Of a stretch of DNA of 64,000 nt, positions 8,803 through 18,059 are shown piece after piece. This DNA comes from Neorhodopirellula pilleata (GTDB taxonomy: Bacteria > Planctomycetota > Planctomycetia > Pirellulales > Pirellulaceae): the NCBI RefSeq assembly GCF_007859915.1, contig NZ_SJPM01000009.1:238024-302023 (forward strand). Direction: 5' to 3'. The first letter of the stretch is position 1, and each line of letters opens with the position of its first letter. A program made the translations under genes and the position numbers. The notes under the pieces were generated by a model that did not search any database, was not told the DNA's origin, and worked only from the letters and a program-made list of their open reading frames with translations.

Positions 8803-9411
8803 TTGTCTGAACTACAAACCTCACCGTTTTGGCAATCCGATCTGACGGGTCAGTTCGATGGATTGATCTTTGATTGCGACGGAACCCTGTCCGATTCGAT
8901 GCCGCTTCATTACATCGCTTGGCGAGACACGATGGCGGCGCGGGGGATCAAGTTTCCCGAAGATCGTTTTTATTCGATGGGCGGAATGCCGACCGAAAAG
9001 ATCATCGCGATCTTGTGTGACGAGCAAAACAAGTCGGTCGATGTGGACGAGACGTCGCATGCCAAAGAACAAGCGTTCGAGGATCTGATGGATCGTCTCG
9101 AGCCGTTGTCAGTCGTTGTGGATGTGGCCAAAAGCCATCGCGGCAAGTTGGCGATGGCGGTTGCCAGTGGCGGGATCCGCCGGATCATCGATCGCCAACT
9201 CGCTCAAATGGGTATCACGGAGTGGTTCGACGCGATCGTCACGAGTGAAGATACCGAACTGCATAAGCCTGAACCCGACGCGTTCTTGTTAGCGGCGAAA
9301 TTGTTAGACGTTGAGCCGACACGTTGCCTCGTTTTTGAAGACTCCCCGCTCGGATTCGCCGCAGCCGAAGCCGCTGGGATGCGGTGGGTCGACGTCCGTC
9401 CGTTTACTTAG
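8803..9411 (+). CDS. HAD-family hydrolase, beta-phosphoglucomutase/phosphatase-like
   Basis: A 202-residue HAD superfamily enzyme. Motif I is FDCDGTLSDSMPLHYIAW (nucleophile and acid/base Asp), with a helical cap containing YSMGGMP. Motif II is AVASGG, the motif III Lys is in HKPEPDAF and motif IV is FEDSPLGFAAAEAAGM. The PLHYIAW segment and cap size point to subfamily IA phosphatases or beta-phosphoglucomutases; the substrate cannot be read. A TTG at 8803 is the only start close enough upstream of motif I, and it lies in the last unit of the ACTCTTC array. No Shine-Dalgarno sequence is visible. The reading frame is open far upstream through the repeats, so the exact start is uncertain. Confidence 0.85.
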   Translation: MSELQTSPFWQSDLTGQFDGLIFDCDGTLSDSMPLHYIAWRDTMAARGIKFPEDRFYSMGGMPTEKIIAILCDEQNKSVDVDETSHAKEQAFEDLMDRLEPLSVVVDVAKSHRGKLAMAVASGGIRRIIDRQLAQMGITEWFDAIVTSEDTELHKPEPDAFLLAAKLLDVEPTRCLVFEDSPLGFAAAEAAGMRWVDVRPFT

Positions 9412-9922
9412 AATCGTTGTACGTATGAAACCGTTGGATCAGCCGCGACGCGCAACGGCGTGTTGATTTAATCGTAACCCGAAGCGTGAGCGAGGGATTC
9501 AACGCTATTCAATCCTCGATATGTATCCCTCGCTCATGCTTCGGGTTTCGATTCGGACTAAATCAACACGCCGGTATGCGAGGGATCATTGATATTGACT
9601 CATCCCTCGCTCGAGCGTTTTGAAGTCTCGCTTTTTTCGTAACCCGCTGCGTAAGCGAGGGATATTTGATATTGACTCATCCCTCGCTCGAGCGTTTTGA
9701 AGTCTCGCTTTTTTCGTAACCCGCTGCGTAAGCGAGGGATATTTGATATTGACTCATCCCTCGCTTACGCAGCGGGTTACGAAAAACCAATGCCACAGGC
9801 AAAAGTGCAACTTCAAAACTTGCGCGTCGGGCTTATATTAATGGCGACCAAAGAACACCGATCGCGGCGATTACCGATACAGTGGATTGGCTGCCTTCTC
9901 AGAATCTCTTAATTGTGTTGCG
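9412..9922. repeat. Repeat island: REPIN/MITE-like element and 77-bp tandem repeat
   Basis: This 511-base gap holds no supported gene. An inverted-repeat element spans 9457-9573: terminal arms GGCGTGTTGATTTA and its complement enclose inner arms AACCCGAAGCGTGAGCGAGG and the reverse. From 9578 to about 9784 a related unit is tandemly repeated with a 77-bp period (GCGAGGGAT starts at 9578, 9655 and 9732), ending with the inverted partner of AACCCGCTGCG. The tail (about 9785-9815) is shared with a copy near 47970. Confidence 0.85.
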
Positions 9923-10879
9923 ATGACTTCCCATTCTGACTTAACCAACGACGTCCAAGCGACGCTTGATCGATTGCTGGGCAATCTCGAGAAGGTGATC
10001 CGCGGGAAACGGGATTCGCTGGAATTGTTGTTGAGTTGCTTGGCGGCCAAAGGGCATGCTTTACTCGAGGACATTCCGGGCACGGGGAAGACGACGCTAG
10101 CCAAGACGCTCGCCGTGTCGACGGGTTGTTTGTTTCAACGCGTGCAGTTTACGCCGGATCTGTTGCCGTCGGACATTGTCGGTTCGTCGATCTTCAATGC
10201 TCGCGACAATACGTTCACGTTCAATCGTGGTCCGGTGTTTGCCAACGTGTTGCTCGCCGATGAGATCAACCGGGCGTCGCCGCGAACGCAGTCGGCGTTA
10301 CTCGAGGCGATGGGCGAGCAACAGGTCACGGTCGACGGCAAGACGTATCGATTGGAGTCGCCGTTTCTGTGTATCGCGACCCAGAACCCGGTCGAGTTCC
10401 ATGGGACGTATCCGTTGCCCGAAGCCCAATTGGATCGGTTCATGGTGCAGTTGTCGCTCGGTTACGTGTCCGAAGAAGAAGAGTTGCGGATCCTGGCGGC
10501 TCAATCGTCCGGTCATCCGCTCGATACGTTGGCGGCGGTCGCTGATGCCGAAGCGATCATTCGGATCCAGCAAGCCGTCGAGGGCATTCAGATCGAGGAT
10601 ACGGTCACGCGATACTTGCTCGCTGTGGTGACGGCGACGCGAAATCATCCCGCCGTTCGATTGGGCGTTTCGACTCGTGGTTCGCTGCAGTTTGCCCGGG
10701 TCGTGCGTGCGTTCGCGTTGCTGCAAGGTCGAAATTACGTCGTCCCCGAAGACGTAAAACGGCTCTCCGGACCGGTTCTGGCGCACCGTTTGGTTCTTGA
10801 TACGAAAGCAAAATATTCGGGGACAGAGAAACTCGCCGTGATCGAACAGATCGTCGGCGAAGTTCCCGTCCCGCGTTAG
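9923..10879 (+). CDS. MoxR-family AAA+ ATPase
   Basis: A 318-residue AAA+ chaperone-like ATPase of the MoxR group. It shows a Walker A variant DIPGTGKTTLAKTLA, the MoxR-typical FQRVQFTPDLLPSDIVGS, FNRGPVFANVLLADEINRA (Walker B region), PRTQSALLEAMGEQQVTVDG, ATQNPVEFHGTYPLPEAQLDRF (sensor 1 and Arg finger region) and GVSTRGSLQFARVVRAFALL (sensor 2). MoxR proteins help mature or activate partner proteins, often von Willebrand-type DUF58 proteins, and here a DUF58 gene follows after 33 bases. The ATG at 9923 fits the family N-terminus; an in-frame TTG at 9887 lies 12 codons upstream. Confidence 0.93.
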   Translation: MTSHSDLTNDVQATLDRLLGNLEKVIRGKRDSLELLLSCLAAKGHALLEDIPGTGKTTLAKTLAVSTGCLFQRVQFTPDLLPSDIVGSSIFNARDNTFTFNRGPVFANVLLADEINRASPRTQSALLEAMGEQQVTVDGKTYRLESPFLCIATQNPVEFHGTYPLPEAQLDRFMVQLSLGYVSEEEELRILAAQSSGHPLDTLAAVADAEAIIRIQQAVEGIQIEDTVTRYLLAVVTATRNHPAVRLGVSTRGSLQFARVVRAFALLQGRNYVVPEDVKRLSGPVLAHRLVLDTKAKYSGTEKLAVIEQIVGEVPVPR

Positions 10880-10912
10880 GGACCCGTATTCATCCCGTGA
10901 CATTGGTCAACC

Positions 10913-12124
10913 ATGGCAAGACGCAAACGATGGTCGTTCTTCAGCGGACCGCTTGAGAATCGCGGCGTGTTGTGGTTCGACGACTTCCATCGTGGCGAGT
11001 TTACCGTGGGCGGCCGCGCGTTGTTTTGGGGGATGATCTTATCCGGTGGAATGTTGATGGGTGGTTTGACTCAGCCGCTCGTTTTGTCGTTCGGGTTCAG
11101 CACGTCGGCGCTATTGATCGCGGGATTCATCGGCGTTTACTTTCGACCGCGGTTGCGTTTGACCCGCCGGATCACGACCTACCCTTCGGCGGGCGAGGTG
11201 TTTTCGTACCGCGTTGATGTGGAGAACGTGGGGAAGCGAACGGCTCGGAACGTGGTGATCGAGGAACGCCGCCTACCACCGGATCTACGTCCCGAAGGCG
11301 AGTCACCGATGATCGACTCGCTGGAACCGGGCGAAAAAACAACGGTGACGTTGAAGCTGCGATGCGTCAGTCGTGATTGGCACGAACTCAAGCGATTGCA
11401 GGGGGCCACGACGTTTCCCACGGGCTTGGTGAAGTCGGGAAAACGTTCGCATCACATCGATCGCTTGGTCGTTTACCCGCGTATCACCGACGTGGGTCAT
11501 TTCGTCGTTCCGCATTCGAGCCATCATCAACCCGGTGGGATCGCCGTGGCGTCCCAAGTCGGTGAATCGACGGAGTTCTTAGGGACGCGTGATTGGCGAC
11601 AGGGTGATCGTTTGCGAGACATTCATTGGCCCTCGAGTGCGCGAACGGGACGCCTGATCGCCCGTGAATTTCAAGAAGAGTATTTCGTGCGGTTGGCGAT
11701 CGTCCTCGACGTGCAGGCCCGCTGGGCTCGCGACGAACGGCGGCTTGAGAAAGCGATCTCGTTGGCGGCGGGCATTGCCGACGTGTTAGCGCGTCAGGAA
11801 TACATCATCGACATTTTTGCGGCCGGCGACGACGTCTACCACTTCCAAGCCGGCCGGGCATTGGCTCACTTGGACAATATCTTAGAACTGCTCGCCTGCC
11901 TGGAACCCGGCGGCGAGATGAACTTTCAACGCCTCGAATCGGTTCTGCTGCCGGAGACGCAAGCCTTGTCCGCGATCATCTTGATCATGATGGATTGGGA
12001 CGGCCCTCGCCGCGAATTGGTGCGGCGATTGAAATCGCACGGCGTGGCGGTGCGAGTGATTTGCATGAAACCAGGCCGTGCACTGGATGGTTTGGATCAC
12101 ACTGAAATCATCGAGGCATCCTAA
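10913..12124 (+). CDS. DUF58 domain protein, MoxR partner
   Basis: 403 residues. Two hydrophobic segments (about 40-60 and 63-80, MILSGGMLMGGLTQPLVLSF onward) anchor it near the N-terminus. A beta-rich region follows (EVFSYRVDVENVGKRTARNV). The DUF58 signature GTRDWRQGDRLRDIHWPSS is at about 222-240, then a von Willebrand-like fold (LAIVLDVQARW) lacking a clean DxSxS metal site. DUF58 proteins are encoded with MoxR and a transglutaminase in many bacteria; their biochemical role is poorly known. Its TAA overlaps the next ATG by one base (TAATG), so the two are probably translationally coupled. Confidence 0.9.
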   Translation: MARRKRWSFFSGPLENRGVLWFDDFHRGEFTVGGRALFWGMILSGGMLMGGLTQPLVLSFGFSTSALLIAGFIGVYFRPRLRLTRRITTYPSAGEVFSYRVDVENVGKRTARNVVIEERRLPPDLRPEGESPMIDSLEPGEKTTVTLKLRCVSRDWHELKRLQGATTFPTGLVKSGKRSHHIDRLVVYPRITDVGHFVVPHSSHHQPGGIAVASQVGESTEFLGTRDWRQGDRLRDIHWPSSARTGRLIAREFQEEYFVRLAIVLDVQARWARDERRLEKAISLAAGIADVLARQEYIIDIFAAGDDVYHFQAGRALAHLDNILELLACLEPGGEMNFQRLESVLLPETQALSAIILIMMDWDGPRRELVRRLKSHGVAVRVICMKPGRALDGLDHTEIIEAS

Positions 12125-14082
12125 TGAAACCTGATTTCGCGACGTTCAAACGGCTCACGCCGATCTTGCCGGTGCTGGTCGCGTTGTTGATCCACGCGAT
12201 CGCGCTGGATCGTTGGTCGTTGGCTGTGCCTGCGGCGATCGCAGTCCTTTATGCGATGTCGCGTGATACCGCCGTCCAGACCGGTTCATGGCATTGGTAC
12301 CTCAGCGTGATCGGCGGATTGGTCATCGGGTTGATAGTTCCTTCCGCAGAGATCACGCACGGACCGATTCCGCCCGTCGCCGTCGGAACGATCACGGGCA
12401 TGGCGGTCGCGTTGATCGTCATGGCGGTGTTCGCGGGCAAGACCACCGTCGCGTGGGCCGCATCGTGGGGGCTGATCGCCGTTTCGGGCAAGTTGCAAAT
12501 GACCGGGCCGTTGTATTATGCCTTGATCGCGTTCTTTGCCACCACGCTGGTCACCGCAGCAACGCACTCCCGATTGACCCGCGCAGGCGGCCGGTTGGTT
12601 TTCCCTTTCTTGTTGTTCATAGGGCTGGTCGTGCTGTCGACGATGGCCATGTCGGTGGGGCTGAAGCATGTCGATCGATTGTTCTTGAGTTCCATGCAAT
12701 CGGTCATGCAAAACACCAACACACCGTCCACGACGGGGCTGAGCAAGAACATTACTTTGAGTTCTCGCAGCACGATCCGGGAATCCAAACGTGAATTGTT
12801 CGAGGTTTCGCAGATGCCCGGGTTGCTGCGAGTACAGGTCATGGACCAGTTCGACGGATTACGATGGACGACGTCGGACCAATTGGATCAACCACTCGGT
12901 TCGTTCGGCGAACCAACGTCTGATCGCGATGACACACGTCAACTTGACTTCTGGTTCCTTGAAGACCTCAGCGGCGCGTTGCCCTCTCCGGCCGGGACGC
13001 GGCAGGTCGACGGAGCCACTCCTCGAATCACCGGTGGCTGGATCTTGCGGGGCGAACCGGTGGGACTCTCGATGAGTTTAATCGCATCGAAAGTTGCCCG
13101 TTTGCCGAATGAGACGCGACCATCTCAAACCCCAGTCCACACAAGTGAGCCGCAATCGACGGCGTCACGAATTGAGCCGAACTTGTTCGGCGTGGATGAA
13201 TCCGTTGAAACGTCGTTGAGCCGAGTCGCAGGATCGTTGACCGATGGTGCGATGACCAACGAAGCCAAAGCCGACGCCGTCCAAGCGTTCTTTCATAATG
13301 AGTTTCAATACTCGTTAACCACTGATTTAACCGGAGACGCGCCGCCCTTGGTCGTCTTTGTCGAGCAGCGTCGTCCGGCGTACTGTGTTTACTTCGCCAG
13401 CGCGATGGCGTTGATGTTACGTACCCAAGGCGTTCCGACGCGAGTCGTTAGCGGGTTCGCGCCGACCGAGTCCAATCCGCTGACCGGGCGCGTGACCGTC
13501 CGCGAACGAGATTCCCACGCTTGGGTGGAAGTTTGGTCCGAGGCGGAGCAGCGATATCTCACCTACGATCCGACGCCCGCCGCTTCACGTCGACAAGTCA
13601 TCGGCGTGTCCGAACCGGTCAGTTGGTCCACCGCGATCATCGCCGCGATCCGATCTCAATGGCGTCGAATCTGGCAAACGATCCAAAACCACCCATCGAC
13701 TTGGTTGGTTTGGATGTTGACATCGCCCGTCGTGTGGTTGGCGATCGCGATGGTCGCGATTTGGATCGCGTGGCGGCGTCGAGGTAGGCCCGTTCCGGCC
13801 GACTCCAACGCCGATCCGATCGACCCAGTTCTGCGGTCGGTCTATCAGCATTACCTGGATTCGCTCGAACGTCTCGGTGTTATGCCGCAACCTTGGGAAA
13901 CCGACGATGAGCTTCTCACCCGCGTCGCGATGACCGTCGACGCGTCGACGGCGGGCGAAGCAACCGATTTCATCGGACTGTATCGAGCGGCACGCTACGG
14001 AGGGGCAAAGGTCGACGATCATTTGTCAGAGTTAGCCCGATCGATCGGCGGTACTAGGATTTTGACTTCCCGTCGTGCATAA
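12124..14082 (+). CDS. Membrane transglutaminase-like protein (TgpA/DUF3488 type)
   Basis: 652 residues. The N-terminal 190 residues form about six membrane helices. A periplasmic region carries a transglutaminase-like core with the Cys (RRPAYCVYFASAMALMLR, about 415-432), His (RDSHAWVEVW) and Asp (YDPTPAASRR) in the right order. One more membrane helix (WLVWMLTSPVVWLAIAMVAI) precedes a cytoplasmic tail with a DUF4129-like segment (YQHYLDSLERLGVMPQPWETDDELL). In Pseudomonas the homologue TgpA is essential and envelope-related; the substrate here is unknown. Third gene of the MoxR-DUF58-transglutaminase unit. Confidence 0.9.
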   Translation: MKPDFATFKRLTPILPVLVALLIHAIALDRWSLAVPAAIAVLYAMSRDTAVQTGSWHWYLSVIGGLVIGLIVPSAEITHGPIPPVAVGTITGMAVALIVMAVFAGKTTVAWAASWGLIAVSGKLQMTGPLYYALIAFFATTLVTAATHSRLTRAGGRLVFPFLLFIGLVVLSTMAMSVGLKHVDRLFLSSMQSVMQNTNTPSTTGLSKNITLSSRSTIRESKRELFEVSQMPGLLRVQVMDQFDGLRWTTSDQLDQPLGSFGEPTSDRDDTRQLDFWFLEDLSGALPSPAGTRQVDGATPRITGGWILRGEPVGLSMSLIASKVARLPNETRPSQTPVHTSEPQSTASRIEPNLFGVDESVETSLSRVAGSLTDGAMTNEAKADAVQAFFHNEFQYSLTTDLTGDAPPLVVFVEQRRPAYCVYFASAMALMLRTQGVPTRVVSGFAPTESNPLTGRVTVRERDSHAWVEVWSEAEQRYLTYDPTPAASRRQVIGVSEPVSWSTAIIAAIRSQWRRIWQTIQNHPSTWLVWMLTSPVVWLAIAMVAIWIAWRRRGRPVPADSNADPIDPVLRSVYQHYLDSLERLGVMPQPWETDDELLTRVAMTVDASTAGEATDFIGLYRAARYGGAKVDDHLSELARSIGGTRILTSRRA

Positions 14083-14128
14083 TAGCGGGCGAATCCCGCC
14101 CCTTTTTCCCCCGCCCCACCGAGTATTC

Positions 14129-15670
14129 ATGAATCGTCTCAATCGCCGCCAGTTCGGCCTGTCCAGTGCCGCCCTCGCAACTGCCTCCGCCGTGCATGTC
14201 GGATCGGCTCGTGCCGCCACTAATTCGCCAAACGAAAAAATGGGTGTGGCCGTTTGCGGCGTCAACGGGCGTGGCATGTCGCACGTCGATGGGTTCAATC
14301 ACGACTCGCGAACGTTCATCAGTGTGCTGGTCGACGTCGATGAGAAGGTCGGGCAAAAACAAGCCGACAAGGTCGAAAAGATGCAAGGACGACGTCCTCG
14401 CGTCGTGCGTGACGTCCGCGAGATCATGGAATCCGACGATGTGCAAATCATTACGTGTGCGACCCCCAATCACTGGCACGCGTTGATCGGCGTGTGGGCG
14501 ATGCAAGCGGGCAAGGATGTCTACATCGAAAAGCCCATCAGCCACAACATTCACGAAGGTCGCGCCCTCGTCGCGGCGGCGCAAAAATACGGCCGCATGT
14601 TTCAAACCGGAACACAATGTCGAAGCAGCGTCGGCGTTCGGGGGATGATCGACTTTGTCGCCGAAGGCGGGATCGGCGAAGTCAACTTGGCTCGCGGGTT
14701 GTGTTACAAACGACGCAAATCGATCGGATCGTTGGGCGATTATGAGATTCCGTCCAACGTCGATTTTGATTTGTGGAGCGGGCCGGCTACGTTCACTGAG
14801 CCGAAACTCACTCGTCAACAGTTCCACTACGATTGGCACTGGCAACGCCACTACGGTAACGGCGACTCGGGCAACCAAGGACCGCACCAAACCGATGTGG
14901 CCCGCTGGGGTTTGCAATTGGAACGACACCCCAACAAGATCCTGACTTACGCGGGCCGTTTGGGTTATCAAGCCGAACGCAAAGACGCCGACTACGTCGA
15001 TGCCGGCGACACGGCCAACACGCAAGTTTCGATCTACGATTACGGCGACAAGACGATCGTTTTTGAAACACGTGGACTCAGCGTCGATAACTCGGCCGAC
15101 ACGGAACTGAACGAATTGTTCCAGTCGACCAAAGGGAACAAAGTCGGCGTGGTGTTCTACGGCACCGAAGGGTACGCCGTACAAGGGCCGAGCTACGAGG
15201 TGTGTCGTGCCTATGATCGCAACAAGAAGTTGATCAAGGAGTTCCGACACGACAACAAGCAGCACGGTAGCTTGAACAACGTTCATATGAGTAACTTCAT
15301 TGATGCCGTCGTGTCGCGTGACGCCTCGCTACTCAACGCCGATGCTCGCTGCGGTCATTTGTCGGCGGCGATCGCTCACCTCGGCAATACGTCTTATTAC
15401 CTCGGCGAAGGCAATCGGGTTGGTGCCCAAGAGATCGAAGACGCGGTCGGTGGATTCGCTTCACGCGATGATGATGCCGAAACGTTGGCCCGAACGCTGC
15501 AACACTTGCGCGACAACGGTGTCGATCTGAGCCAAAATGGTTTGTCGCTCGGTCCCGTCTTGAATTTTGATCCAAAGGCGGAAAAGTACATCGACAACGA
15601 AGAAGCGAACGCTTGGATCGGTCGTCAGTATCGTGAAGGGTTCGAAGTCCCCGCAGCCGAAAACGTTTGA
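14129..15670 (+). CDS. Tat-exported Gfo/Idh/MocA oxidoreductase
   Basis: 513 residues. A twin-arginine signal opens the protein (NRRQFGLSSAALATASAVHV, ending near ARAATN), so the folded, cofactor-loaded enzyme should be exported. The Rossmann fold follows (GVAVCGVNGRGMSHVDGF), then the family's EKPISHN catalytic-lysine motif at about 135-141 and the substrate domain with NQGPHQTDVARWGLQLE. These NAD(P)-dependent enzymes act on sugars, inositols or related polyols, and many planctomycete paralogues are secreted. The ATG at 14129 is chosen because the Tat signal begins there. It starts 47 bases after the transglutaminase stop, and its TGA overlaps the mtnA ATG by one base. Confidence 0.92.
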   Translation: MNRLNRRQFGLSSAALATASAVHVGSARAATNSPNEKMGVAVCGVNGRGMSHVDGFNHDSRTFISVLVDVDEKVGQKQADKVEKMQGRRPRVVRDVREIMESDDVQIITCATPNHWHALIGVWAMQAGKDVYIEKPISHNIHEGRALVAAAQKYGRMFQTGTQCRSSVGVRGMIDFVAEGGIGEVNLARGLCYKRRKSIGSLGDYEIPSNVDFDLWSGPATFTEPKLTRQQFHYDWHWQRHYGNGDSGNQGPHQTDVARWGLQLERHPNKILTYAGRLGYQAERKDADYVDAGDTANTQVSIYDYGDKTIVFETRGLSVDNSADTELNELFQSTKGNKVGVVFYGTEGYAVQGPSYEVCRAYDRNKKLIKEFRHDNKQHGSLNNVHMSNFIDAVVSRDASLLNADARCGHLSAAIAHLGNTSYYLGEGNRVGAQEIEDAVGGFASRDDDAETLARTLQHLRDNGVDLSQNGLSLGPVLNFDPKAEKYIDNEEANAWIGRQYREGFEVPAAENV

Positions 15671-16848
15671 TGGGTTCGGATACAACCGCATCGGTAAACA
15701 GCACGTCGATCGCCGACGCGAGTAGCGAAACCATTCGCTACCGCATCGCCGACCGTGCTCAATGCGCGGCGGTGGACTTGCTCGACCAGACTCGATTGCC
15801 CGAATCGTTAACGCGTTGTGTGTGCGAGACCCTACCGCAACTTCACGACGCGATCCGCCGGCTCGTCGTTCGTGGTGCTCCGGCGATCGGGATCGCGGCG
15901 GCTTATGGTGTGACGCTAACGCCGATCGAATCGAGCGATTCGCTCGAGACGGCTCGAACGAAATGGATCGACGCGATTGAATACCTCGCGACGAGCCGAC
16001 CCACGGCAGTGAATTTGTTTTGGGCTTTGGATCGTATGCGGGCGATTGTCGAGTCGCCTGAGTCCGTTTCGCCCGAATTAGAATCGATGGAGGCGACGGC
16101 GAAAGGGGCTTCGTCGGTTGAATCGCTGCGAGTCTCTTTGGTGGCCGAGGCGATTCGCATTCATGAGGACGATCGAGCGATGTGTCGCAGCATCGGTCGA
16201 CACGGCAGCGGTCGGCTCGCAGAATGCCGGAACGTTTTGACACATTGCAACGCCGGCGGCTTAGCAACGTCAACGTTTGGAACGGCACTCGCACCGATCT
16301 ACTACTTGCACGAGCACGGTAAGACCTTGCACGTTTATGCCGACGAAACGCGTCCGCTGTTGCAGGGCGCTCGATTGACGGCTTGGGAATTGGCTCAGGC
16401 GGGTGTGCCCGTGACCGTGATCACCGATTCGATGGCGGGCGGTTTGATGCGTCAAGGACATGTCGACGCGATCATCGTCGGTGCCGACCGCATCGCAGCC
16501 AACGGGGACGCGGCGAATAAGATCGGAACCTACCCGTTGGCCGTGTTGGCGCATTATCATCGCATCCCTTTTTATGTTGCCGCACCGACAAACACGTTCG
16601 ACTTGGCATTGGCTTCGGGCGATTTGATTCCGATCGAACAACGCGACGGCGAGGAGGTGCGGTGCCCCGGCGGTCCATCGGGTCGGACAATGGTTCCTGA
16701 GAACGTCGATGTGATCAATCCTGCTTTTGATGTCACACCCGCCGAACTGATCACCGCGATCATCACCGAGCGGGGCGTGATCGAGTCGCCCAACGTTGAC
16801 AAAATCGCGGCTCATTGTGGCTCACCGATCGCCAACGAAGTGGGTTGA
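15670..16848 (+). CDS. mtnA: Methylthioribose-1-phosphate isomerase (MtnA)
   Basis: 392 residues of the eIF2B-alpha-like isomerase family. MtnA turns methylthioribose-1-phosphate into methylthioribulose-1-phosphate in methionine salvage. Seen: RRLVVRGAPAIGIAAAYGV near the N-terminus, THCNAGGLATSTFGTALAP with the catalytic Cys, YADETRPLLQGARLTAWEL, and IIVGADRIAANGDAANKIGTY with the catalytic Asp. All are diagnostic of MtnA rather than of translation initiation factor subunits. An insertion with a Ser/Glu-rich stretch (about 125-150) lengthens it slightly. No other methionine-salvage gene is nearby; it is translationally coupled to an exported oxidoreductase, an odd partner. Confidence 0.93.
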   Translation: MGSDTTASVNSTSIADASSETIRYRIADRAQCAAVDLLDQTRLPESLTRCVCETLPQLHDAIRRLVVRGAPAIGIAAAYGVTLTPIESSDSLETARTKWIDAIEYLATSRPTAVNLFWALDRMRAIVESPESVSPELESMEATAKGASSVESLRVSLVAEAIRIHEDDRAMCRSIGRHGSGRLAECRNVLTHCNAGGLATSTFGTALAPIYYLHEHGKTLHVYADETRPLLQGARLTAWELAQAGVPVTVITDSMAGGLMRQGHVDAIIVGADRIAANGDAANKIGTYPLAVLAHYHRIPFYVAAPTNTFDLALASGDLIPIEQRDGEEVRCPGGPSGRTMVPENVDVINPAFDVTPAELITAIITERGVIESPNVDKIAAHCGSPIANEVG

Positions 16849-16853
16849 ATCCG

Positions 16854-18059
16854 ATGCCGCCAACGTCGTCTCACGAGAACGTCTTGCGGCAATTGAAAAC
16901 AACTCAATCAGATCGACGGCGACGTTGCCAAGCGATGGGTTGGGACGTGCCCGATGACGATCCCAACGTTCGGCAAGCATTGGAACATCCTGGCCCCTTG
17001 GCGACGGTCGTTTGTAGTCGTTTGGGACATGACACGACCCGGCATCGTCTCATGGCGAGACATTTGGCGGCGTCGATGCAAGCGATGCGGGCAAGTGGTG
17101 CGACCTTGCTGATCGCCGATGGCACGGCGGTCGGGCCGTGGGCGATGCAGGCCGCCGATCTATTCGGTGTGCCGATTTTACTTCTGAATAAGAGCGACGA
17201 CCGTGACTTGCGGCTGATCTCGCTCGCCGATCGAGTCGATGTCGCCTATTGTCGACCCAAAGGGAAAGTGACCGGATTGATTCGCCGGCGTTGTGCGATC
17301 GAATCCGGCATCGTTCGCGTCGCGATCGGATCGAAGCACGAAACGGCATTGCTCGAAGCGGGTGCGATCGGACTGTTTTTGTCCGCCGAATCGGAATCCC
17401 CCTGTTCGAATACGGATCTTTTGTCGTCGCTCTCCGCCGATTCGTTGTCACCATGCATCGCGATGGACCAAATCGATTGGGATGAATTTTTGGTCCATTG
17501 CACCCGAGCGGCACCGGGCCCGTGGCCGAAACAAACGATTCGGCAATACCGCGACGAGATGTTGTTGGGCGATGCCGCCACGGCGTCCCGATCCGCTCCG
17601 GCTGCCTTAGCCAGGATCGTTCGCGGGCGACGATTGATCGCTGGTGCGGTCACGTCAAGCCATCAGATTCCGGTGGTTTGCTTCTCGGCCGTGCCTCTGC
17701 CTGAATTACTGTCTCGGCGAACCTATCGCAGCCACTTGCATCGCTGGGACTATGAACCGTATGGGATTGCGATTCGCAAAACGGCGGCCGAACAAATCGG
17801 GATCGAGCCGGTCGTTTATGCCGAAGACGTCTTGCGATCGGGACTGGGCTCCGGTCAACTTCATCGTTTCCAAGCTTGCGGGAAAACAACCGATTGGCGT
17901 GTCGAAAAAGAATGGCGGGCGGCCGAGGATGTCGACCTGGATGCCTTGGATCCGACTGACGTTTGCGTCTTTTCCGCCAACGGCGATTGGGCTGATAGAC
18001 TATCCACCGTCAACCATCGATCTTGGCCCCTCGTGAACGTCCCATGCCCGATCAATTAA
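16854..18059 (+). CDS. Unknown protein with Rossmann-like (possibly SLOG-type) N-terminal half
   Basis: 401 residues from the ATG at 16854 (MPPTSSHENVL), five bases after mtnA. I do not recognise the family. Residues about 45-180 alternate strands and helices (LATVVCSRLGHDTTRHR, then GATLLIADGTAVGPWAMQAA and FGVPILLLNK), which resembles SLOG/DprA-type Rossmann folds. The second half holds VVCFSAVPLPELLSRRTYRS and a W-x-x-E-K-E-W-R segment, faintly like DUF2971-type proteins. These resemblances are visual only. It ends 16 bases inside the next gene, so it is probably co-translated with the giant kinase downstream and may work with it. Codon use looks like that of its neighbours. Confidence 0.75.
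   Translation: MPPTSSHENVLRQLKTTQSDRRRRCQAMGWDVPDDDPNVRQALEHPGPLATVVCSRLGHDTTRHRLMARHLAASMQAMRASGATLLIADGTAVGPWAMQAADLFGVPILLLNKSDDRDLRLISLADRVDVAYCRPKGKVTGLIRRRCAIESGIVRVAIGSKHETALLEAGAIGLFLSAESESPCSNTDLLSSLSADSLSPCIAMDQIDWDEFLVHCTRAAPGPWPKQTIRQYRDEMLLGDAATASRSAPAALARIVRGRRLIAGAVTSSHQIPVVCFSAVPLPELLSRRTYRSHLHRWDYEPYGIAIRKTAAEQIGIEPVVYAEDVLRSGLGSGQLHRFQACGKTTDWRVEKEWRAAEDVDLDALDPTDVCVFSANGDWADRLSTVNHRSWPLVNVPCPIN

Noticed and set aside
15670..16848. Calling the gene a translation initiation factor 2B subunit
   Set aside because: The catalytic Cys and Asp motifs of methylthioribose-1-phosphate isomerase are both present.
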